Positions 38,336-46,759 of a DNA stretch of 64,000 nucleotides are shown in pieces. Below the pieces are notes generated by a model. That model had not been told where the DNA came from. It ran no database searches and saw only the letters and a program-made list of their open reading frames with translations. Source of the stretch: Bacillus sp. FJAT-44742 (GTDB lineage Bacteria; Bacillota; Bacilli; Bacillales; Marinococcaceae); contig NZ_KZ454936.1 in NCBI RefSeq assembly GCF_002797315.1, forward strand, positions 371,133 through 435,132, given 5' to 3'. The translations under genes and the position numbers were made by a program. Within the stretch, counting starts at the first letter, position 1, and every line of letters starts with the position of its first letter.

Positions 38336-39355
38336 GTGAGTAATGAAAGTAATAAAAAAGTAACTGCTACAGATGTTGCTCGTCTTGCAGGCGTCTCTCA
38401 ATCTAGTGTTTCCAGAGCTTTTAGCAAGAGTTCGAGTGTATCAAAAACGAAAAAAGCACGAATATTAGAAGCTGCGGAGAAACTTGGGTATCAGCCTAAT
38501 GCCTTTGCAAGAGGACTTACTACGAATAAATCAAGAATCATTGGAATTGTAATGAGGAATGTTGGGAACCCCTTCTATCCAGAAGTACTTGAAAAGTTCT
38601 ACAATAAGCTTTCGGAGAGAGGGTACCAGCTTCTCTTTATTAACTCAGAGAACAATGAAATTAAAGAAGACGAAATCAGTCAGCTTATTGAATACAGCGT
38701 CGAAGGGGTAATCATTACAGATGCCCTTCTCGCTTCTTCAGCGGTCCATAGGTTTTTAAGAAACGGGATATCCGTTGTGTTATTTAATCGCTATATCTAC
38801 TTTTCTGGCTGCAGCGCAGTATATTGTGATAATTATTCAGCTGCAAAGAAAATAGGCGCATATTTGCTTGAAAAGGGCCATCAAAAGCCTGCTTTTATTT
38901 CAGGTCCAACGAATACTTCTACAACTATAGACCGGGAGAAAGGTTTTAAGGAAGCCCTTTTTGAGGGGGGAATCGTAACTTTTCCTTCTGAAGATGGAAA
39001 GTATTCCTATGAAGGCGGTTTTGACGCAGCAATCAGGTTGTTGAAAGATAATCCAGCTGTTGATTCAATTTTTTGTGCCAATGATGTATCAGCTTTTGGA
39101 GCCATGGATGCGATTAAAAAAATGGGATACAGGATCCCAGAGGATATATCCATAATTGGTTTTGATAACGTAAAAACGTCCGGATGGGCTTCTTATGAAT
39201 TAACAACTTGGCTTCAGCCAGTTGATGAAATGGTTGAACATTCTATCAAGCTGTTACTTGAAGAGGAAAATAAAAGCAGTGATCAGCCTATCATGAAAGG
39301 ACTGCAAGGAAGTCTTGTAGAAAGAAATTCAGTAAGAGACAGAAATAACGGATGA
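38336..39355 (+). CDS. LacI-family transcriptional regulator
   Basis: A 339-residue regulator. The N-terminal helix-turn-helix and hinge (ATDVARLAGVSQSSVSRAFS, about 9-28) is followed by a type I periplasmic-binding domain (IIGIVMRNVGNPFYPEVLEKF, FCANDVSAFGAMD, ISIIGFDN). Start is GTG with AGGAGGAG. It lies 63 bases after the HisD-family gene, and two CG-centred palindromes precede that gene, so it most likely represses the dehydrogenase promoter until the substrate is present (inference). Confidence 0.93.
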   Translation: MSNESNKKVTATDVARLAGVSQSSVSRAFSKSSSVSKTKKARILEAAEKLGYQPNAFARGLTTNKSRIIGIVMRNVGNPFYPEVLEKFYNKLSERGYQLLFINSENNEIKEDEISQLIEYSVEGVIITDALLASSAVHRFLRNGISVVLFNRYIYFSGCSAVYCDNYSAAKKIGAYLLEKGHQKPAFISGPTNTSTTIDREKGFKEALFEGGIVTFPSEDGKYSYEGGFDAAIRLLKDNPAVDSIFCANDVSAFGAMDAIKKMGYRIPEDISIIGFDNVKTSGWASYELTTWLQPVDEMVEHSIKLLLEEENKSSDQPIMKGLQGSLVERNSVRDRNNG

Positions 39356-39357
39356 AA

Positions 39358-39388
39358 AAGCAGCATCACTTATGATGCTGTTTTTTTT
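39358..39388 (+). terminator. Terminator after the LacI gene
   Basis: Hairpin CAGCATC / GATGCTG with A-tract before and eight T after. Confidence 0.9.
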
Positions 39389-39549
39389 GCTGAAATGAAT
39401 ATGCTGTTCAACAAAAGGAGGGGCAACGTTAAACGTGTCAGTTGTCCACATAGAACCAAAACGAGTGTGAGGAGTACAAATTTGTATAGTAAATTGAGCT
39501 CTTTCAATTGTAAGAGTATTCCCCCTTCACCGTGCACAAACGCTCTTTC

Positions 39550-39578
39550 TTGACTCAAAAAACAGGATGAGGTATTGT
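39550..39578 (+). promoter_or_regulatory. Promoter of the TetR gene
   Basis: TTGACT (39550-39555), 17-base spacer, TATTGT (39573-39578). Confidence 0.7.
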
Positions 39579-39579
39579 T

Positions 39580-39595
39580 ACTAACGACCGTTAGT
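39580..39595 (+). promoter_or_regulatory. TetR-type operator
   Basis: ACTAACG-AC-CGTTAGT, a perfect 7-bp inverted repeat with a 2-base centre, covers the start point of the promoter at 39550. It fits autoregulation by the TetR protein at 39637. Confidence 0.75.
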
Positions 39596-39636
39596 TTCAT
39601 AAGCTTGGCATAAAGGGGAAAGGAGAGAGAAAAGCA

Positions 39637-40212
39637 ATGAGAATAGATGAAATTAAAGAGGCTGCAAGGGCCTTGTTTGCTGAACACGGGTACAATGGAA
39701 CAAGTTTGGCAGACATTGCTGACCAAGTCGGTATTAAAAAGCCATCCCTGTATAATCACTTTTCAAGCAAAAAAGAATTGTTCTTAGTAATTGTAGAAGA
39801 TGTTTTCACGTCTTACATTACCTATGTCCATGACTCTCTCTCCGCTCTTGGGGAAAGCAACGTAGAAGACAAATTAAAGCAAGTGTTATATTCCACATGC
39901 CAATTTTTAAGCAGTCATGATGTAGGTGTTCTTTATATGCGCGTATTAATGTTTCCTCCAAAGGAATTGGAGAACGAAATTAAAACACGCTTTTTAAGAT
40001 GTGAGGGAGTAACAGACGACCTATTTAATAACCTTATAATTGAAGGTATTTCCAATAAAGAAATAAGAGAAGGTCCTGTAGATACGTATTTAAAAGCGTA
40101 CTATTGCTTAGTGGACGGCGTAGCAACAGAAATGTTTATATATGAGACTTCCAAAGTGAAAGAAAAAGTGGAGGCTTCCTGGGAAATTTTTTGGAAAGGC
40201 ATTACAGCATGA
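39637..40212 (+). CDS. TetR/AcrR-family repressor
   Basis: A 191-residue regulator with the N-terminal TetR helix-turn-helix (RALFAEHGYNGTSLADIADQ and GIKKPSLYNHFSSKKELF, about residues 10-52) and a helical C-terminal ligand domain of the TetR_C_33/YfiR sort. ATG with AAAGGAGAG. The downstream gene, 15 bases later, is an export protein, so a drug-responsive two-gene operon is likely. Confidence 0.92.
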   Translation: MRIDEIKEAARALFAEHGYNGTSLADIADQVGIKKPSLYNHFSSKKELFLVIVEDVFTSYITYVHDSLSALGESNVEDKLKQVLYSTCQFLSSHDVGVLYMRVLMFPPKELENEIKTRFLRCEGVTDDLFNNLIIEGISNKEIREGPVDTYLKAYYCLVDGVATEMFIYETSKVKEKVEASWEIFWKGITA

Positions 40213-40227
40213 GAGCAGGTGGGATAA

Positions 40228-40740
40228 ATGTTAGAAGTGATAGGCTGGTACTTTAGTATATTCATAATGGCTGCTACTCCTTGGCTTGAAATGCTTGTGG
40301 TTATCCCTATAGGAATAGGAGCAGGGTTGAATCCTGTTGCTGTAGGATTTATTGCGTTCCTGGGAAATGCCATTCCTGTGTTTCTTCTTCTGTATAAGTT
40401 TCATTGGCTTACAAACAACCGATGGTATCTTGCGTGGAAGAAGAAGAGGGAACTGAACAAACAAAGAAAGAACGAACAAATAAATGAGGAAAAGCTCCAA
40501 AAGAAACAAGCCAGAAAAGAAAGAATGCAAAGGATATTCGAGAAGTATGGGCTGGCTGGGCTCGCCATTACAGGCCCGGCGATTACGGGGATCCATCTTG
40601 CGACTTTGTTTGCGATGGCTTTCAAAGCCAACAAAACGAAAATAGCTCTGTGGATGAATGCAAGTTTGGCCTTATGGGCTGCTGGAATGACAGTTGCATC
40701 TTTTTATGGAATTGAATGGATGCTGTCATGGTTCGGATAA
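40228..40740 (+). CDS. Small multidrug export protein (COG2426)
   Basis: A 170-residue membrane protein of the small multi-drug export family. Hydrophobic segments lie near 5-28, 33-55, 108-130 and 138-165, with a highly basic cytoplasmic loop (KKKRELNKQRKNEQINEEKL onwards, 72-100). The family pattern ATPWLEMLVVIPIGIGAGLNP near the start is present. Cotranscribed with the TetR gene. Substrate unproven. Confidence 0.8.
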   Translation: MLEVIGWYFSIFIMAATPWLEMLVVIPIGIGAGLNPVAVGFIAFLGNAIPVFLLLYKFHWLTNNRWYLAWKKKRELNKQRKNEQINEEKLQKKQARKERMQRIFEKYGLAGLAITGPAITGIHLATLFAMAFKANKTKIALWMNASLALWAAGMTVASFYGIEWMLSWFG

Positions 40741-40853
40741 TACATCCGAACTTTTTTATTTACTAAGCCATACAAAAAGACTTCCAGCTTGGGATTTTTC
40801 CTTCCTGTAGAGGTTCTGGCAGTTATCTTTCTATGTTAATAAGAGTAATAAAA

Positions 40854-40886
40854 TACTCCTTAGTGGTTGGATAGCCATTAAGGAGT
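40854..40886 (-). terminator. Terminator of tRNA-Pro
   Basis: Hairpin ACTCCTTA / TAAGGAGT with a partly paired interior; on the minus strand it is followed by ATTTTATTA, 25 bases past the tRNA. Confidence 0.65.
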
Positions 40887-40911
40887 CTGGTTTGATTTAG
40901 TACGTGGTGGC

Positions 40912-40988
40912 TGGTCGGGATGACAGGATTTGAACCTGCGACTCCAGACACCCCATGCCTGTGCTCTACCAAGCTGAGCTACATCCCG
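40912..40988 (-). tRNA. tRNA-Pro (GGG)
   Basis: Minus-strand cloverleaf with acceptor CGGGATG / CATCCCG, anticodon stem CAGGC / GTCTG around loop ATGGGGT (anticodon GGG) and encoded CCA. Isolated from the main cluster. Confidence 0.95.
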
Positions 40989-41060
40989 CCCTTACATTTA
41001 TATTGTAATATGGAAACGGAGCATTGACAACGCCTCCACCAAAAAAGTAAACATGATCAG

Positions 41061-41930
41061 CTACTTTCGTAAAGCGAACACAGCTTTCTCTTTTTTCTTT
41101 GCTTCAAGCATTAGATCGATATTTGTATCCGGCAAAAGGTCTATAAAAGAATGAAAATCTTCATCGTTTATATAATCGGCATGAGAGGTATCAACTTGAT
41201 GAGCTTTACCAGAACTAATATGCATTTTAGGACGGATGCTCTTATTCTTCCAAGTTAAAAATACGTCTTCAATGTAACTCCTCGTCTTATTTTCCCCAGG
41301 CGGATTGCAACGGTGATGGTGAATATCAAAGCAAGCCGGTACCTTAAGATGGTTGGAGACTTCAAGTACATCTTCAATGTGGTATGTTTTATCATCATTT
41401 TCTAGACGAAGGCTTTCTTTAACAAAAGGGCTTACTTTATCAAAGTTGGTGATAAATCTTTCTTTGGCAGATTCTTTATCTCCATATCCGCCCCCAATAT
41501 GAAGAATCATATCTGTTCCTCCGCAAAGAGAGAGTAAGTGTCCGTGATACTCAAGATCCGAGACAGCATTTTCCACAATATTTTCTTTGGGTGAATTTAA
41601 TACAGTATATTGTCCTGGATGCACACTTAAACGCATATTGTGCTTTTGCTGGAGTTTTTTAATAGAGGAGGCAGCGGCTAAGATATCATCATCTTTCCAC
41701 CATTCCCATTCCAAAAGGGGATGACTTCCAAACGGGACAATATCACTGCTGATACGAAAGAAAGTAATATTTTCTGTAATATTCCATTCCAATACTCGTT
41801 GGAGTTCTTTGAAATTGTGAAGTGCCAGCTCTTTTACCTTTTCTTCTCCTTCTGTTTTCATCGTTTGCAGCCGGCACGTTCTAAACCGGCTTGGCAGAGT
41901 TAAGTTTTGGCAAGGGTATCCAAGCCTCAT
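41061..41930 (-). CDS. uvsE: UV DNA damage endonuclease
   Basis: A 289-residue TIM-barrel endonuclease of the UVDE/UvsE family, which nicks DNA 5' of UV photoproducts independently of UvrABC. Signatures are MRLGYPCQNLTLPSRFRTCR (start), ENITFFRISSDIVPFGSHP, LSVHPGQYTVLNSP (about 95-108) and FDIHHHRCNPPG (about 208-219) with the metal-binding His residues. ATG 41930 has GGAGGAGG. It lies 38 bases after msrA, forming a stress-repair pair. Confidence 0.94.
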   Translation of the reverse strand: MRLGYPCQNLTLPSRFRTCRLQTMKTEGEEKVKELALHNFKELQRVLEWNITENITFFRISSDIVPFGSHPLLEWEWWKDDDILAAASSIKKLQQKHNMRLSVHPGQYTVLNSPKENIVENAVSDLEYHGHLLSLCGGTDMILHIGGGYGDKESAKERFITNFDKVSPFVKESLRLENDDKTYHIEDVLEVSNHLKVPACFDIHHHRCNPPGENKTRSYIEDVFLTWKNKSIRPKMHISSGKAHQVDTSHADYINDEDFHSFIDLLPDTNIDLMLEAKKKEKAVFALRK

Positions 41931-41968
41931 AGCTGTGCCTCCTCCTCTCTTATGTAGACAGTAGACAA

Positions 41969-42511
41969 TTATCCCCAATGTTTAGTCATAAATTCATCTC
42001 TTCCTGATTTTGCACGGTCTTCTTTATACTCTTTAGGATTTTTCTTGTGGAACTTCTGATGATAGTCCTCTGCGGGATAAAAAGGTGCTGCAGGGAGTAT
42101 AGGGGTTACTACAGGCTTGGAAAAACGACCGCTTGTTTCAATTTCCTTTCTTGACAGTTCGGCTAGTTCTTTTTGCTTTTCATTATGGAAAAAGACTGCA
42201 GGCCTGTACTGAGGGCCACGGTCATGAAATTGCCCTTCATTGTCTGTTGGATCAACCTGGGGCCAGTAAATATCCAATAGTTTTTCATAAGGGAAAATAG
42301 TTGGGTCGTAAGTGATCTGAACAGCTTCATAATGGCCGGTGGCCCCGGTTTTTACCTGTTCGTATGTTGGATTTTCTTTATGTCCTCCGGTATAGCCGGA
42401 AACAACTTCAATTATGCCGTCCATTTCTTCAAATGGCTTAACCATGCACCAAAAACATCCTCCGGCAAAGGTAGCTTTTTCTAATGTGGAATTTACAGCT
42501 TGATCCCCCAC
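41969..42511 (-). CDS. msrA: Peptide methionine sulfoxide reductase A
   Basis: A 180-residue MsrA that reduces methionine-S-sulfoxide. The catalytic motif GCFWC with the nucleophile Cys is at about residues 17-21; GYTGGHKENPTYEQV and the C-terminal DYHQKFHKKNP segment complete the fold. The C-terminal recycling Cys pair of longer MsrA is absent, so one-Cys/other recycling is possible. GTG at 42511 is preferred over GTG 42520, since AAAGGA sits 10 bases before it. Confidence 0.93.
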   Translation of the reverse strand: MGDQAVNSTLEKATFAGGCFWCMVKPFEEMDGIIEVVSGYTGGHKENPTYEQVKTGATGHYEAVQITYDPTIFPYEKLLDIYWPQVDPTDNEGQFHDRGPQYRPAVFFHNEKQKELAELSRKEIETSGRFSKPVVTPILPAAPFYPAEDYHQKFHKKNPKEYKEDRAKSGRDEFMTKHWG

Positions 42512-42647
42512 AAGTCTCACGTCCTTTCAACAATAAGTAGAATAACATTATAACAGGTGCATGAAAAACGAGGAAAGGAAGCGCGTTGAGAAGGTTGGAA
42601 AGGAAGCAATTCAGCATATAGAGTGGATGGAAGGGGAGGGGTAGATT

Positions 42648-42826
42648 TTGTCTAATTAAGTCAGTTGACCGAAAAGTTATCTATTTTGACCCAATTAGTG
42701 ATAAATTTGACCCAAATAAGGACCGAATTGACTTAAATAACAACAAAATTGACCCAAATAACTTCAGAGTGATCCAATTACTAACGAATTGACCCGAAAA
42801 GCTGCCATATGGACCAGAAAAGTACA
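42648..42826. repeat. Array of 21-bp TTGACC repeats
   Basis: Eight degenerate copies start at 42665, 42686, 42707, 42728, 42749, 42769, 42789 and 42810, spaced 21, 21, 21, 21, 20, 20 and 21 bases. Consensus TTGACCCAAATAA plus eight variable bases. A decayed ninth copy may start at 42648. In-frame reading gives a stop-interrupted LTQ-type heptad, so the array is not a gene now. It lies in the 426-base gap between the msrA start and the SDR stop; the rest of that gap holds only a hairpin near 42882. Confidence 0.82.
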
Positions 42827-42881
42827 CTAAATAAACGAATGATTAACAATAGGGGGCACTACCATGCTATGTTTATCAATA

Positions 42882-42930
42882 AAGGGCTGCCCCTTTGACA
42901 AGCCTGACGTAGACTCAGGGAACAGCCCTT
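42882..42930 (-). terminator. Hairpin after the short-chain dehydrogenase gene
   Basis: On the minus strand AAGGGCTGTTCCC pairs with GGGGCAGCCCTT across a large loop; a weak T-tract (TTTATT) follows. Confidence 0.5.
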
Positions 42931-42937
42931 CCAGATT

Positions 42938-43831
42938 TTATCCGTTTACTACCATACCGCCGTTTAAGTGGAGAACCTGTCCTGACATGAATGAGGAATC
43001 TTCACTTGCCAAGTAAACATAAGCAGGAGCGAGCTCTGCTGGCTGACCTGGACGGTCCATTTCCGTATTGCCGCCAAATTTGTCCACATGATCCTCATCA
43101 AAGGTAGCAGGGATTAGTGGTGTCCAGACAGGTCCCGGGGCTACACCGTTCACTCTGATCCCTTTTTTGGCCAATGAAACAGCCATTGAACGAGTAAATG
43201 AGGTAACGGCACCCTTTGTTGCAGAGTAGTCGATTAACCCCGGGTTGCCTCGATAAGCTACGACAGAAGTCGTATTGATGATTGAACTTCCTTCTTGTAA
43301 GTGAGGAAGAGCTGCTTTAGTTAAATAAAACATGGAAAATATATTCGTTTGAAAGGTCTGCTCCATGTCATCAAGGTCGATCTCCTCTAAGCCGTCTTTA
43401 GGATGCTGTTCTGCCGCATTATTTACCAGGATATCCAGCTTTCCGAACTCATTGATTGTGTCATCAATCAGTCTTTGACAATGGGAGCGGTCCCCCACAT
43501 GACCTGGGATGAGAACAGCTTTTTGACCAATTTCTTCTACACGATTTTTGGTTTCTTCAGCGTCCTTGTGCTCATCTAAATAAGAAATCACCATGTCAGC
43601 ACCTTCCTTGGCAAAAGCAATGGCTGTTGCCCGGCCAATGCCGCTGTCTCCGCCTGTAATTAAAGCAACCTTGCCTTTCAGCTTGCCGGCTGGTTTGTAA
43701 TCTTTTTCTTCCGGATAAGGCTGAGGTTCCATTTCAGATTCAATACCTGGCTGACGATCCTGATGCTGAGGGGGTTGAATATCAGGTTGTTCTTCATAAG
43801 CGTGGTCAGGCTGATTTGGTTTTTTTGACAA
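42938..43831 (-). CDS. Short-chain dehydrogenase, YhxC/YdaD-like general stress type
   Basis: A 297-residue NAD(P)-dependent short-chain dehydrogenase. A Pro/Gln-rich N-terminal tail (about 1-45) typical of this subgroup precedes the Rossmann motif TGGDSGIGRATA, NNAA near 130, catalytic Ser (NTTSVVAYRG) and YSATKGA (Tyr-x-x-x-Lys), and the C-terminal SGQVLHLNGGMVVNG. The start is TTG at 43831, set by GGAGGTG upstream; an upstream TTG is inside the ribosome site. A sigma-B type promoter lies 44 bases upstream, fitting a general stress gene. Confidence 0.9.
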   Translation of the reverse strand: MSKKPNQPDHAYEEQPDIQPPQHQDRQPGIESEMEPQPYPEEKDYKPAGKLKGKVALITGGDSGIGRATAIAFAKEGADMVISYLDEHKDAEETKNRVEEIGQKAVLIPGHVGDRSHCQRLIDDTINEFGKLDILVNNAAEQHPKDGLEEIDLDDMEQTFQTNIFSMFYLTKAALPHLQEGSSIINTTSVVAYRGNPGLIDYSATKGAVTSFTRSMAVSLAKKGIRVNGVAPGPVWTPLIPATFDEDHVDKFGGNTEMDRPGQPAELAPAYVYLASEDSSFMSGQVLHLNGGMVVNG

Positions 43832-43874
43832 GAAACACACCTCCAAGAATAATTCGTATGAGACTAGTTTTTTT

Positions 43875-43899
43875 CTACCCGCAAAGGATAGTTTTAAAC
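43875..43899 (-). promoter_or_regulatory. Sigma-B type promoter of the SDR gene
   Basis: On the minus strand GTTTAA (43894-43899), a 13-base spacer and GGGTAG (43875-43880) match the Bacillus sigma-B consensus GTTTAA-N12-14-GGGTAT with one mismatch. Confidence 0.75.
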
Positions 43900-44130
43900 A
43901 TATACTTTGGAGGCAGAAGAACTTTGGGAGGCACTTCCTTTATCTACAGGCAGGCTAATATGCCTAAAAAATTGAGGAAGAGAATGTGTTCAGATGAAAT
44001 AACCTTTAGCCTTCGAGAGAATAAATAAGGAAAAGATTGCTTTTTTACTTTAATGTTGTAAAAGGTTGAATTAAAAAGTTTGAAAAGTTAAAATAAAGAC
44101 CTGTGAAATAATACATAAAGGGTGAGAGAG

Positions 44131-45096
44131 ATGAATAGTTTGGAAAGGACGAGTAATTTTTTCAGCAAATATTTTGCAGTGTTTGTTATTCTCATTGCAC
44201 TTATTGCTTTTGCTGTGCCAGAAGGCTTTGTCTGGATTGCTCCATATATTACAATTCTTCTTGGAATTATAATGTTTGGCATGGGCTTGACGATGAGGTT
44301 GTCAGATTTTGCGGTAGTAGCTAAAAAACCTCTGCCGGTATTTATTGGAATAGTTGCACAATTTGTTATTATGCCCCTGGTTGCTTTCGGGTTAGCCATC
44401 GCTTTGCAGCTTCCTCCTGAACTTGCAGCGGGGCTTGTTTTAGTAGGTGCGTGTCCTGGCGGCACGGCATCCAACGTAATGGTTTATCTAGCAAAAGGTG
44501 ATGTGCCAGTGTCGGTTGCCATGACTTCCGTTTCTACAATGCTGGCTCCTTTTTTGACGCCGTTCATTTTATTGGTTCTTGCAGGGGAATGGCTTCCTGT
44601 TGATGCAGGTGCAATGTTTATGTCAATTATCCAGGTTATTATCATACCTATTGCATTAGGTATCCTTGTTAGGCGTTTTATGCCTGAAACAGTAGAAAAG
44701 GGAACAGCCGCCCTTCCCATTGTTTCCATCGTTGCGATTCTGGCTATCGTTGCAGCTGTCATTGGAGCAAACACAGAGAACTTGATAACTTCCGGCCTGG
44801 CTATATTTGCAGCTGTCATCCTGCATAATGGTTTTGGTTATTTGCTTGGATATGCAACAGCGAAAGTCTGCGGTCTGGATGAGACAAAAAGAAGAGCGAT
44901 TTCAATTGAAGTGGGCATGCAGAATTCAGGCCTTGGAGCTACACTCGCTACCGTGCATTTTACACCGCTTGCTGCTTTGCCAAGTGCCATCTTTTCCGTT
45001 TGGCATAATATTTCCGGACCGGCTCTCGTATCCCTTTGGTCGGGATCCAAGAAAAAGACCAGTAAGGACCGTGAGGGGATGGATATAAAATCCTAA
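44131..45096 (+). CDS. BASS-family sodium symporter (YocS-like)
   Basis: A 321-residue, about 10-helix transporter of the bile acid:sodium symporter family. Motifs include ILLGIIMFGMGLTM near 42-55, LVGACPGGTASNVMVYLAKGD near 105-125 (sodium-site crossover) and EVGMQNSGLGATLA near 258-271. The Bacillus homologue YocS is thought to carry organic anions. ATG 44131 follows AAGGGTGAGAG; the GTG nine bases earlier is less likely. Monocistronic with a terminator. Confidence 0.9.
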   Translation: MNSLERTSNFFSKYFAVFVILIALIAFAVPEGFVWIAPYITILLGIIMFGMGLTMRLSDFAVVAKKPLPVFIGIVAQFVIMPLVAFGLAIALQLPPELAAGLVLVGACPGGTASNVMVYLAKGDVPVSVAMTSVSTMLAPFLTPFILLVLAGEWLPVDAGAMFMSIIQVIIIPIALGILVRRFMPETVEKGTAALPIVSIVAILAIVAAVIGANTENLITSGLAIFAAVILHNGFGYLLGYATAKVCGLDETKRRAISIEVGMQNSGLGATLATVHFTPLAALPSAIFSVWHNISGPALVSLWSGSKKKTSKDREGMDIKS

Positions 45097-45099
45097 AAG

Positions 45100-45132
45100 G
45101 AAAGAACGCAGGGATCCTGCGTTCTTTTTATA
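45100..45132 (+). terminator. Terminator after the BASS gene
   Basis: Hairpin AAGAACGCAGG / CCTGCGTTCTT then T-run. Confidence 0.9.
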
Positions 45133-45305
45133 TACAGCAAATAATTACGAAGGAAAGTGCCCCTTGTTAGAGAATATTATTTTTCTTTTCGACAAAAAAT
45201 GAGAATAATAGGTATTTAAAAGAGGAGATACATAAAAAACATTGAAATAGTAGAGAAACTCTAGTTATTTGATTTACATAAAATAGATACGTAGGAGACG
45301 CCCCC

Positions 45306-46583
45306 ATGAATGGTATCGAAATCTCAGCCTTAGGCACGTTACTGGGCCTTGGGCTGACTATTTTTTTCATTATAAAAAAAGTAAGTCCCGCTTATGCGAT
45401 GATGATAGGAGCTTTATTTGCAGGCATAGCAGGAGGAATAACAATTGAAGACACTGTACTGGTAATGATAGACGGTGCAGGTGGTATGACTGGTGTAGTG
45501 TTAAGAGTACTGGCAGCCGGAGTGTTGGCAGGGGTGCTGATAGAATCGGGAGCTGCTCGGACAATAGCTGAGCAAATTTTTAACCGATTAGGGGTATCCA
45601 AAGCCTTGCTCGCTATTGCTGGGGCCATGATGGTTCTGACAGGTGTTGGTGTGTTTATAGGGGTTGCTGTCTTAACTGTGGCTCCGATAGCATTATCCAT
45701 TGCCCATAAAGCCAACCTTTCGAAAATGGCTGTACTTCTTGCTATCACATGCGGAGGAAAGGCCGGAAACATTATATCTCCCAACCCTAACACGATTGCA
45801 GTAGCTGATGCATTTCAGCTTCCTCTGACGACAGTGATGTTTGCCGGGATTGTGCCCGCTTTAGGAGGGATATGGATAACCTATATTATCGCCAGGCATC
45901 TTCAGCATAAAGGGGAGAAGGTAGACAAGAAGGAAACAGAAAAAGTGAGTACCTCTGAGCTCCCTTCACTGACAGCTTCTTTGTCAGGGCCTGCAGCAGC
46001 TATTGGTCTTCTTCTCCTTCAGCCCTTATTCGGTATTGCCATAGACCCTTTGGTTGCTTTGCCTGCTGGGGGAGCAATTGGAGCATTTATGATGAAAAAA
46101 GGAAAAGACCTGAATCATTTTGCTCATGAAGGACTCAAAAGAATGAGCGGGGTTGCCATCCTTTTGATTGGCACAGGGACGCTGGCAGGTATTATCGCTC
46201 ACTCTGAACTGATAGAGATAATTATTACCGGAATTGATCAATTAGGGATGCCTGCATATATGCTTGCACCCGTAGCGGGGATGAGCATGTCTGTCGCAAC
46301 AGGCTCTACTTCGGCAGCGGCAGCTGTAGCCGGAAATGTGTTTGCTCCATCAATACTGGAGCTGGGAGTGCATCCTTTGGCAGGGGCAGCTATGCTTCAT
46401 GCCGGAGCCGGGATGTTTGATAATATGCCACAAGGCACGCTTTTTCATATTTCCAGAGCTGCAGTGGATATGTCATTAAAAGAAAGATTTCAGCTGCTTC
46501 CGTATGAATTTTTAGTCGGGGGAGTGATTACGTTGATATCAACATTATTGTTTGGGGTGATGGGGCACATCTTTTTAACGTAA
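45306..46583 (+). CDS. GntP-family permease
   Basis: A 425-residue, 12-helix proton symporter of the gluconate permease family. Motifs: VSPAYAMMIGALFAGIAGG, RVLAAGVLAGVLIESGAA, TCGGKAGNIISPNPNT near 155-170 and MSMSVATGSTSAAAAVAGNV near 332-350, and the late GAGMFDNMPQGTLFHIS segment. Preferred sugar acid is not readable; glycerate is possible since glycerate kinase lies 18 kb away, but there is no direct link. Start ATG after TAGGAGACG. Confidence 0.88.
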   Translation: MNGIEISALGTLLGLGLTIFFIIKKVSPAYAMMIGALFAGIAGGITIEDTVLVMIDGAGGMTGVVLRVLAAGVLAGVLIESGAARTIAEQIFNRLGVSKALLAIAGAMMVLTGVGVFIGVAVLTVAPIALSIAHKANLSKMAVLLAITCGGKAGNIISPNPNTIAVADAFQLPLTTVMFAGIVPALGGIWITYIIARHLQHKGEKVDKKETEKVSTSELPSLTASLSGPAAAIGLLLLQPLFGIAIDPLVALPAGGAIGAFMMKKGKDLNHFAHEGLKRMSGVAILLIGTGTLAGIIAHSELIEIIITGIDQLGMPAYMLAPVAGMSMSVATGSTSAAAAVAGNVFAPSILELGVHPLAGAAMLHAGAGMFDNMPQGTLFHISRAAVDMSLKERFQLLPYEFLVGGVITLISTLLFGVMGHIFLT

Positions 46584-46713
46584 TGTAATATGTAGAGACT
46601 GACAGATGAGTTTTGTTCTTTATCTCTTCGCTTACGTTTAGGGAACACTCTACAATCTCATTCACTAGTGGGTAGACATTTGGTAAATCAATCTATGGCA
46701 AAATTAGTTCATC

Positions 46714-46745
46714 AAAAAAAGACAAGCGATAAGCTTGTCTTTTTT
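46714..46745. terminator. Bidirectional terminator between GntP-type gene and glgP
   Basis: AAAAAGACAAGC / GCTTGTCTTTTT hairpin flanked by A- and T-tracts, serving converging genes. Confidence 0.9.
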
Positions 46746-46759
46746 ATTGAGAAGGGTGA

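Noticed and set aside
43952-44028. 22-codon frame upstream of the BASS gene
   Set aside because: No ribosome site; basic peptide with no distinctive feature.
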